Below, piece after piece: positions 1-4,303 of a stretch of 5,014 nt of DNA. The stretch spans positions 1 to 5,014 of the forward strand of contig CAMDHB010000263.1 of the NCBI GenBank assembly GCA_945897655.1, given 5' to 3'. Made by a program: the position numbers and the translations under genes. Source of the stretch: Pseudorhodobacter antarcticus (lineage in GTDB: Bacteria; Pseudomonadota; Alphaproteobacteria; Rhodobacterales; Rhodobacteraceae). The notes beneath the pieces were generated by a model that saw only the letters and a program-made list of their open reading frames with translations, made no database searches and was not told where the DNA came from. The stretch's first letter is position 1. Each line of letters begins with the position of its first letter.

Positions 1-237
1 TCGGTGAAGAAGGCCTATCTGATCGGCCATTCGGCGCGGGATTTCGCGTTGGAACTGGGCGACGTCCCGCATGAGATTTGCGAAACGATGGCCCGGGCGG
101 TGGCAAGTGCGGCCGAGGAGGCTGTGGCTGGGGAGGTGGTCTTGCTGGCCCCGGCGGCGGCAAGTTTCGATCAGTATCCGAATTTTGAGGTGCGGGGGGA
201 TGACTTCGCGGGGCTGGTCAAGGCGTTGATTGGCTAG
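1..237 (+). CDS. murD: UDP-N-acetylmuramoylalanine--D-glutamate ligase, C-terminal end (partial)
   Basis: This is the last 78 codons of a gene that begins before the window, ending at TAG 235-237. MurD is the cytoplasmic ATP-dependent ligase that adds D-glutamate to UDP-MurNAc-L-alanine during peptidoglycan precursor synthesis. The visible part is the C-terminal ligase domain (Mur ligase C fold). The diagnostic piece is the run VLLAPAAASFDQYPNFEVRG followed by DDF, which matches the highly conserved MurD tail (L-L-S-P-A-x-A-S-x-D-Q-x-x-N-F-x-x-R-G-x-x-F). A GTG at position 4 is an internal codon, not a start, because the frame is open to the window edge. In many bacteria murD lies in the dcw cell-wall/division cluster and is followed by ftsW. 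Here the next gene on the same strand is an unrelated GFA-family gene, so the cluster is interrupted or ends at this point. Identification is firm; the N-terminal and ATP-binding domains are outside the window. Confidence 0.93.
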   Translation, partial: SVKKAYLIGHSARDFALELGDVPHEICETMARAVASAAEEAVAGEVVLLAPAAASFDQYPNFEVRGDDFAGLVKALIG

Positions 238-255
238 TGTCCACATGTGGACACT
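236..255. promoter_or_regulatory. Perfect 20-bp palindrome after murD (operator or hairpin)
   Basis: AGTGTCCACATGTGGACACT reads identically on both strands and starts on the last two bases of the murD stop codon. As RNA it can form an 8-bp stem (236-243 with 248-255) around a CATG loop, followed by only TTT, so it would be a weak intrinsic terminator. As DNA it is a perfect two-fold site of a type bound by dimeric regulators. Its core is two back-to-back inverted octamers TGTCCACA/TGTGGACA, which differ by one base from the core of the DnaA box (TTATCCACA). It sits at the start of an AT-rich 82-bp gap before the GFA gene, where a promoter is expected, although no convincing -35/-10 pair is visible. 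The palindrome is certain; its role is not. Confidence 0.6.
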
Positions 256-319
256 TTGCAAAAATGATCAAAATCAAAGGCTTGGCATTTTCTGTTAACC
301 GGTTGGAAAGGATAATGGG

Positions 320-784
320 ATGATGGGCAGGTGCAGTTGTGGCGCGGTGCACTACCGCATGACGGCAAGTCCGGTCTTTGTGCACGCCTGTCATTGCACC
401 TGGTGCCAGCGGGAAACCGGGTCGGCCTTCGCGCTGAATGCGATGATCGAGACGGAGTTTGTGGACCTGCTGGCAGGGGTGCCTGAGGAAATGACGCTGC
501 CAAGCGCGTCGGGGCGCGGGCAGATCGTGCTGCGCTGTGGGGTGTGCCGTGTGGCGCTGTGGAGCCATTATGCGGGCGCGGGGCGCAAGGTGGCCTTTGT
601 GCGAGTGGGCACGCTGGAGAAGCCGGGGGCATGCCCGCCGGACATTCACATCTTCACCTCGACCAAACTGCCTTGGGTGGTGCTGGATGGGTGGGTGCCG
701 GTGGTGCCGGAGTATTATGATTGGCGGGAGCATTGGCCCGCCAGCAGCATCGCAAGGCGGGAGGCGATGGCGACCAAAAGATGA
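320..784 (+). CDS. GFA/CENP-V-domain family zinc protein
   Basis: A complete 154-residue protein of the glutathione-dependent formaldehyde-activating enzyme (GFA) family, a small cytoplasmic Zn-binding fold. The cysteine signature is complete: C5-x-C7 (CSCG), C24-x-C26-x-x-C29 (CHCTWC) and C73-x-x-C76 (CGVC), the pattern that holds two zinc ions in this family. The length is typical. The tail HIFTSTKLPW at 110-119 is also a usual family feature. The founding member Gfa was described as speeding S-hydroxymethylglutathione formation from formaldehyde, but most paralogues have no proven substrate, so no specific reaction is claimed. The start at ATG 320 is followed by a second in-frame ATG at 323; a purine-rich GGAAAGGA at 305-312 serves as the ribosome site. 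An earlier ATG at 315 runs into a stop after one codon. The gene is 82 bp from murD and ends before a strong terminator. A diverged copy of residues 126-150 recurs at 2224-2298. Confidence 0.88.
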   Translation: MMGRCSCGAVHYRMTASPVFVHACHCTWCQRETGSAFALNAMIETEFVDLLAGVPEEMTLPSASGRGQIVLRCGVCRVALWSHYAGAGRKVAFVRVGTLEKPGACPPDIHIFTSTKLPWVVLDGWVPVVPEYYDWREHWPASSIARREAMATKR

Positions 785-793
785 GGGGAATGT

Positions 794-822
794 AGGATGG
801 GCAATTTGCCCATCCTTGTTTT
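794..822 (+). terminator. Rho-independent terminator of the GFA gene
   Basis: The arm AGGATGGGC (794-802) pairs perfectly with GCCCATCCT (808-816) across a five-base AATTT loop, and the RNA continues into TGTTTT (817-822). It starts 10 bp after the GFA stop codon and lies in the 54-bp gap before the converging RTX gene. On the opposite strand the hairpin is not followed by a T tract, so any termination of the RTX transcript there would be less efficient. Confidence 0.85.
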
Positions 823-838
823 GGGGGGCGCGCGGGGC

Positions 839-2065
839 CTATAAAATCAGGTCGCCCGCGACAAGAACAGAGCTGTTAAGCTGGATGCTGGCGTCGGCGC
901 TGCCTGTGCCAAAGACGTCAATTTGAAGGACTTTGGCGGTGCTGTCGAACCGCACCTCGCCTGCGGCGCCGCTGAACGCATTAGTGCCGATAAAGACCAG
1001 CGACGCGCCAAGCGCATCGATGTCTATCTTGTCTTGGCCACTTTTGAAATCCGTGATCGTGTCCTGATTTGTCCCAAGGCCGCTTTCGGTGATCGAGGAA
1101 AAGACGAACACATCGGCACCCTTGCCGCCCGTCAACTGATCCTTGCCGATGCCGCCAACAAGCCGGTCATTCCCTTCGCCGCCGAACAGGTTATCGCGGC
1201 CTTCATTCCCCTCCATATAATCGTTGCCCTTGCCGCCATACATGGCGTCGTTGTCAAGGCCGCCGAAGAGTCCGTCGACGCCGTTACCGCCATAGACCTT
1301 GTCGTTCCCAGCGTCGCCATAGACTGAGTCATTCCCGTCGTCGCCGTAGACGGAGTCAGCTTCGGACCCGCCGTAAAGGTCATCGTTTCCACCCATGCCG
1401 TGGATCAGGTCCCTGTCTTCGTGGCCTTCGAAGTAGTTTCTAGCGATGGTGCCGGTAAGTGTGTCGTCGCCTGTTCTGCCGAAGGCATAGAACCCAGAGG
1501 TAATGGAATCGTTGCCAGCGCCGCCGTCTCCTTCAAACACAAAGTTTATCACGTCGTTTCCATCGCCACCATTCGCATAATATACACGGGTGAGCACATC
1601 ATTGCCGTCGCCGCCGTAGATCAAGATATAGTTCCGAAATGTGCCATCGTCTACGCCCGTAATTGTGTCGTCCCCTTCGTCGCCGTAGGCTTCCTCGCGC
1701 CAGTTTATTTGCGTACTGGTGATGCTGTCATTCCCATCACCGCCATAAATTCCTTGCGATGAACCCGTGATCCGATCTTCGCCCAGACCGCCGTAAAGCT
1801 GGCCGGCGCCATTCAGGATGTCATTACCTTCATCGCCGTAGCCTTTCGCGCCAAACGCTGCGACCACGATATCCACGCCAGTGCCGCCGTACCCCATCGA
1901 CCCGCTAACCCCCAGCGTCAGGCGGTCATTGTCGGCGTCGCCATACAGCGTATCAATGCCCTGACCATTGGACAGGGTATCGTCCCCCCCGCCCCCGAAA
2001 ATCTCATCGGCGTCATTCGTGCCGCCGTAATTGTTGCCGTTGCCGTTGCCATTGATCGTTCCCAT
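839..2065 (-). CDS. RTX calcium-binding repeat protein with serralysin-type C-terminal secretion domain
   Basis: A complete 408-residue, cysteine-free, acidic protein. Residues about 24-222 carry irregularly spaced GGxGxDxxx motifs. Residues 223-321 are eleven consecutive nonapeptides in strict register, the calcium-binding beta-roll of hemolysin-type (RTX) proteins. Residues about 316-408 match the peptidase M10/serralysin C-terminal region: GADVFVFSSITESG, then DTITDFKSGQDKIDI, an AFSGAAGEVRF segment, and a hydrophobic end GDLIL*. That end is the usual signal for a type I secretion system (ABC transporter, membrane fusion protein, outer-membrane channel). There is no N-terminal signal peptide. 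RTX repeats fold when they meet extracellular calcium after export. No protease (HExxH), lipase or other catalytic domain is present, so it is best called a repeat-only secreted or surface protein; a structural or biofilm role is only a guess. The start ATG at 2065 is preceded by AGAGGGG (2070-2076) four bases away. No transporter genes are in the window. Base composition appears more AT-rich than its neighbours in the 1550-1760 part. Confidence 0.9.
   Translation of the reverse strand: MGTINGNGNGNNYGGTNDADEIFGGGGDDTLSNGQGIDTLYGDADNDRLTLGVSGSMGYGGTGVDIVVAAFGAKGYGDEGNDILNGAGQLYGGLGEDRITGSSQGIYGGDGNDSITSTQINWREEAYGDEGDDTITGVDDGTFRNYILIYGGDGNDVLTRVYYANGGDGNDVINFVFEGDGGAGNDSITSGFYAFGRTGDDTLTGTIARNYFEGHEDRDLIHGMGGNDDLYGGSEADSVYGDDGNDSVYGDAGNDKVYGGNGVDGLFGGLDNDAMYGGKGNDYMEGNEGRDNLFGGEGNDRLVGGIGKDQLTGGKGADVFVFSSITESGLGTNQDTITDFKSGQDKIDIDALGASLVFIGTNAFSGAAGEVRFDSTAKVLQIDVFGTGSADASIQLNSSVLVAGDLIL
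1103..1399 (-). repeat. Eleven in-register RTX nonapeptide repeats
   Basis: Residues 223-321 of the RTX protein consist of eleven 9-residue units with consensus G-G-x-G-N/x-D-x-L/V-Y. Examples are GDDGNDSVY, GDAGNDKVY, GGKGNDYME and GGEGNDRLV. Each unit is 27 bp at the DNA level, giving the visible periodic GCCGCC/GTCGTT pattern on the + strand. The units are diverged in sequence rather than recent identical copies. Two units per turn form a parallel beta-roll, with calcium bound between the GGxGxD turns. Confidence 0.9.
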
Positions 2066-2130
2066 AATACCCCTCTAAAATAATGTAGCGAAAAAACTTT
2101 GCCTTGGTTCGGTCAAAAAACAACGATTCT

Positions 2131-2193
2131 CTAAAGTTGCAAACGGCGTCGTGACAGTTTTCGCAGGGTTGCATAAATTTTGGGCTTTCGCAT
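2131..2193 (-). CDS. Candidate 20-residue basic small ORF upstream of the RTX gene
   Basis: The reading MRKPKIYATLRKLSRRRLQL ends at TAG (complement of 2131-2133). Its ATG (complement of 2191-2193) is preceded, seven bases away, by GGAGGT (complement of 2201-2206), a perfect match to the anti-Shine-Dalgarno sequence and the best ribosome site of any gene in this window. The peptide has eight Arg/Lys and no acidic residue, so it would be strongly cationic. It lies 65 bp upstream of the RTX start on the same strand, so it could be a leader peptide in the RTX mRNA or an independent small protein. I do not recognise a family. A frame of this length arises easily by chance; the ribosome site is the only positive evidence. 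The same frame is open further upstream, to 2418, but that extension has no plausible start signal and crosses the GFA remnant antisense. Confidence 0.4.
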   Translation of the reverse strand: MRKPKIYATLRKLSRRRLQL

Positions 2194-2223
2194 GATGCGC
2201 ACCTCCGCGGCTTGCGGACCGCT

Positions 2224-2298
2224 GTTCCGGGTGTGCCCGGGTATCATGACCGGCTGGAGCATTGGCCTGCCAGCAGCATTACGCGGCGGGAGGCTATG
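2224..2298 (+). pseudogene. Orphan duplicated 3' tail of a GFA-family gene
   Basis: Read from 2224, the DNA encodes VPGVPGYHDRLEHWPASSIT followed by RREAM. The intact GFA protein has YYDWREHWPASSIARREAM at residues 132-150, preceded by VPVVPE. An ungapped hand alignment of 2224-2298 with 695-769 gives 60 of 75 identical bases, with the reading frame preserved and several changes at third positions. Nothing upstream encodes the cysteine motifs of the family: the frame before 2224 shows no cysteine-rich segment and no convincing similarity. After the match the frame runs on to a stop near 2421 rather than ending where the intact gene ends. It is therefore a non-functional remnant of a second GFA gene or of a partial duplication, on the same strand as the intact gene and 1529 bp from it. 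Confidence 0.75.
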
Positions 2299-2440
2299 AG
2301 GAGGTGGGGCACGGAGGCGATTGGCTGCGAAGTGCGCCTGAGGTTTGGTTCTGACGGAAGGGACAGGCGAAGCGTGACCTGTTCCGCACGAACGCAGACA
2401 TCGTTTTGGCTGAGGCACTAGCCGAAGGCATGCGTTGTCG

Positions 2441-2614
2441 GATCAACTTGACCGGACGGGGGCCCAAAGGCCCCGGCCAGCGCCCTCCCTCCCCTAGGAG
2501 GGCGCTTCTCGCCCTCCAGGTCGGGCGCTGTCCTCTGGTGGGAGGGCTGAACCGGTCGGGTTGACCCCTGGTCGCTGCGGGCGGGGAAACGCGGTGCGTT
2601 TCCTTGTCCGCCCG
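2441..2614. other. GC-rich multi-stem structured element (possible dispersed repeat or RNA)
   Basis: Several complementary segments nest here. An outer pair joins 2441-2455 with 2552-2566 (14 of 15 positions, two of them G-U if the + strand is the RNA). Inside it are three hairpins: 2459-2464/2469-2474 (GGGGCC, CAAA loop), 2480-2488/2497-2505 (GCGCCCTCC, 8-base loop) and 2511-2517/2541-2547 (GCCCTCC with GGAGGGC). Just outside is a 15-bp stem, 2578-2592 with 2596-2614, with a three-base loop and a four-base bulge at 2604-2607. An alternative pairing, 2478-2485 with 2523-2530, competes with the inner hairpins. A smaller hairpin, 2637-2640/2646-2649, follows toward the dehydratase stop. It could be a dispersed intergenic repeat, a structured 3' UTR or terminator region of the dehydratase mRNA, or a non-coding RNA. 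Pairings were found by eye and no energies were calculated. Confidence 0.5.
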
Positions 2615-2699
2615 GGTTTATGGCCGGGCTTTTCAGGGCGGTGAACGCCGAAATCCAAGGGCGGGCTGGCTTCGTACGGTGTCTTGGCCGTCTGCCCCC

Positions 2700-4217
2700 T
2701 TACATCACCGCGCCCATGGCCCATGGCACAAACTCGGCCCCGCCAAAGCCCAGTTCTTCGGATTTGGTTTGCTGGCCCGAGGCGACGGCGAGGAAGATCT
2801 CGAAAATCTCCTCAGCCTTCGCCTGCAGGGGCACGCCTGCGGTGATGATGTCGCCGCAGTTCAGGTCCATGTCGTCGGACATGCGGTCGTACATCTCGGT
2901 ATTGGTGGCCAGTTTGATGCCGGGGGCGGGTTTGAAGCCGGAGACAGAGCCGCGGCCGGTGGTGAAGACGATGAGGTTTGCACCAGAGGCGATCTGGCCG
3001 GTGACCGAGGTGGGGTCATAACCGGGGCTGTCCATATAGACAAAGCCGCGTTCGGTGATGGGTTCGGCGAATTTGTAGACTTGGGTCAGGGGGGCGGTGC
3101 CGCCCTTGGCGACGGCGCCCAAGGATTTCTCCAAGATGGTGGTCAGGCCGCCCTTCTTGTTGCCGGGGGAGGGGTTGTTGTCCATCTCGCCCCCGTTGCG
3201 GGCGGTGTAGTCTTCCCACCATTTGATGCGCTCGACGATTTTCTCGCCCACTTCGCGGTTGACGGCGCGGCGGGTCAGCAGGTGTTCGGCGCCATAGATT
3301 TCGGGGGTTTCGGACAGGATCGTGGTGCCGCCGTGGGCGACGATCAGGTCAGAGGCAGCCCCAAGCGCGGGGTTGGCGGTGATGCCGGAATAGCCGTCGG
3401 ACCCGCCGCACTGCATGCCGATGACAAGGTGTTCGAGGCCTGCGGGGGCACGGGCGAATTCATTGGCGGTGACGGCCATTTCCTTCAAGACCTTGATCCC
3501 GGCGTCGATGGTTTTGCGGGTGCCGCCGGTTTGTTGGATGGTCATGTAGCGGAAGTTGCCGTCCTTGCGCATGCGGCCCGCGCCGATCAGATCGGGGATC
3601 TGCATGACTTCGCAGCCCAGACCCACCAGCAGGATGCCGCCGAAGTTGGGGTTGCGGGCATAGCCTTTGAGCGTGCGGAACAGGGTGTCGTAGCCTTCGT
3701 CGCGGCCTGACATACCGCAGCCGGTGCCGTGGACGATAGGCACGACGCCGTCGATATTGGGGAAGGCGTCCAGCCAGCCGTCCTTCTCGCACGCCTCCGC
3801 GATCAGTTTGGCGACGGTGCCCGAGCAGTTGACCGAGGTCAGGATGCCCAGATAGTTCCGCGTGCCGACCGAGCCGTCCTGACGGTGATAGCCCATGAAG
3901 GTGCGGTTCTTGGTGACAACCGGCTGGGGGTTTTGTTCTGAGGCGAAGGCATAATCGAGGTCATGCGTGCCCATGCCAAGGTTGTGGGTGTGGATATGGG
4001 ACCCCGCCGGAATGGGTTGGGTGGCGACACCGATGATCTGGCCATAGCGCAGGACGTTCTGGCCTTGGGCGATGTCGGTGGTGGCGACCTTGTGGCCACG
4101 GGGGACGGCCTGGGCCAAGGGGGCAGCAAGGTCGGGCAGGGTGGTGCCGGCGGCAAGGTCCTTCAGCGCGATGATGACATTGTCAGAGGCGTGCAAACGG
4201 ATGGTGGTGGGCTGCAT
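2700..4217 (-). CDS. uxaA: UxaA/GarD-family sugar-acid dehydratase (altronate dehydratase-like)
   Basis: A complete 505-residue cytoplasmic protein with the single-chain layout of altronate dehydratase. An N-terminal SAF-like domain (about 5-80, IRLHASDNVIIALKDLAAG through AGSHIHTHNLG) precedes the large UxaA catalytic domain (about 105-500). Family landmarks are DGSVGTRN (114-121), HGTGCGM (163-169), GLGCE (199-203), CGGSDGYSGITANPALG (270-286), NPSPGNKKGG (348-357), TGRGSVSGFKP (420-430) and LNCGD (452-456). Characterised members need a divalent metal such as Fe(II) or Mn(II) and remove water from D-altronate (to 2-keto-3-deoxygluconate) or from galactarate. Length is close to E. coli UxaA (495) and GarD (523). 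The substrate cannot be fixed from sequence alone, and altronate is the default name. SuyAB sulfolactate lyases use the same two domains as separate chains, so that assignment is less likely. The start ATG at 4217 has GAAAGG (4225-4230) seven bases upstream. A divergent GntR regulator 86 bp away is its probable controller. Confidence 0.87.
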   Translation of the reverse strand: MQPTTIRLHASDNVIIALKDLAAGTTLPDLAAPLAQAVPRGHKVATTDIAQGQNVLRYGQIIGVATQPIPAGSHIHTHNLGMGTHDLDYAFASEQNPQPVVTKNRTFMGYHRQDGSVGTRNYLGILTSVNCSGTVAKLIAEACEKDGWLDAFPNIDGVVPIVHGTGCGMSGRDEGYDTLFRTLKGYARNPNFGGILLVGLGCEVMQIPDLIGAGRMRKDGNFRYMTIQQTGGTRKTIDAGIKVLKEMAVTANEFARAPAGLEHLVIGMQCGGSDGYSGITANPALGAASDLIVAHGGTTILSETPEIYGAEHLLTRRAVNREVGEKIVERIKWWEDYTARNGGEMDNNPSPGNKKGGLTTILEKSLGAVAKGGTAPLTQVYKFAEPITERGFVYMDSPGYDPTSVTGQIASGANLIVFTTGRGSVSGFKPAPGIKLATNTEMYDRMSDDMDLNCGDIITAGVPLQAKAEEIFEIFLAVASGQQTKSEELGFGGAEFVPWAMGAVM

Positions 4218-4250
4218 GGATGGACCTTTCGCGGGCGGTTGGGCCTTGGC

Positions 4251-4278
4251 TTGACAGGGGGGGCTGCCCCGCTAACAT
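4251..4278 (+). promoter_or_regulatory. Promoter of the GntR regulator gene
   Basis: TTGACA at 4251-4256 is an exact -35 consensus. TAACAT at 4273-4278 matches four of six -10 positions, after a 16-bp spacer that begins with seven consecutive G. Transcription would start near 4285, leaving a short leader containing AGGG (4293-4296) before the ATG at 4304. Because the -10 region is palindromic, TAACAT also occurs on the other strand at 4277-4282 and may serve the divergent dehydratase gene, although no good -35 is visible for that direction. Confidence 0.65.
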
Positions 4279-4283
4279 GTTAG
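4272..4283. promoter_or_regulatory. Probable GntR-family operator palindrome
   Basis: CTAACATGTTAG is a perfect 12-bp palindrome that covers the -10 box of the regulator gene and lies 55 bp upstream of the dehydratase start. Short two-fold sites of this size are typical for the FadR subgroup of GntR regulators, which often repress both themselves and a divergent catabolic gene until a sugar acid binds. A 12-bp palindrome is expected about once by chance in 5 kb, so the position in the divergent promoter is what supports the call. Confidence 0.55.
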
Positions 4284-4303
4284 TCATGCTACAGGGTGAT
4301 GCC

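Larger units (their letters stand above)
2066..2699. other. 634-bp stretch without a conventional gene
   Basis: It lies between the RTX start and the stop of the dehydratase gene. The first ~130 bp (2066-2195) are relatively AT-rich and probably hold the RTX leader and promoter. A TTGACC (complement of 2111-2116) is visible, but it has no -10 at a proper distance. Within the stretch are a candidate small ORF, an orphan GFA tail, and a GC-rich structured element, each listed separately. The part at 2299-2440 shows nothing recognisable. A short frame open on the + strand from 2355 to 2568 runs straight through the structured element and matches no family I know. Confidence 0.7.

Noticed and set aside
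311..316. GATAAT just before the GFA start as a -10 box for a leaderless transcript
   Set aside because: The only -35-like sequence (TTGGCA, 283-288) is 22 bp away, too far, and a purine-rich ribosome site overlaps this region.
1103..1399. 27-bp periodic pattern resembling a direct-repeat array
   Set aside because: The period is in frame and encodes RTX nonapeptides with diverged units and no unique spacers, so it is not a CRISPR array.
923..1762. Long open frames on the + strand across the RTX gene (923-1327 and 1400-1762)
   Set aside because: They are the antisense of the periodic RTX repeats, where glycine and aspartate codons leave few stops on the other strand. Their translations are low-complexity Val/Ala/Ile strings with no start signals.
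2034..2051. Tandem TTGCCG hexamers near the RTX start as a possible phase-variation tract
   Set aside because: Only about three units, and a 6-bp change keeps the reading frame. It simply encodes the Gly-Asn repeats at the N-terminus.
2111..2116. TTGACC (minus strand) as the RTX promoter -35 box
   Set aside because: No -10-like sequence lies 16-18 bp downstream. The nearest candidate, TACATT, is about 23 bp away, so a promoter could not be supported.
2355..2568. A + strand open frame reading RDLFRTNADIVLAEALAEGM in its first part
   Set aside because: The first part looks protein-like, but it has no start codon with a ribosome site, continues into the structured GC-rich element, and matches no family I recognise. 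It could be another gene remnant, but the evidence is too thin to list.
2494..2724. A 76-codon frame on the - strand over the structured intergenic element
   Set aside because: Pro/Arg/Gly-rich translation with no ribosome site, overlapping the end of the dehydratase gene. It is better explained as conceptual translation of a structured or repeated non-coding sequence.
2604..3710. A 368-codon open frame on the + strand opposite the dehydratase gene
   Set aside because: Its translation is Gly/Ala/Val/Asp-rich without family features, while the opposite strand encodes a textbook UxaA protein. It is a high-GC antisense shadow.
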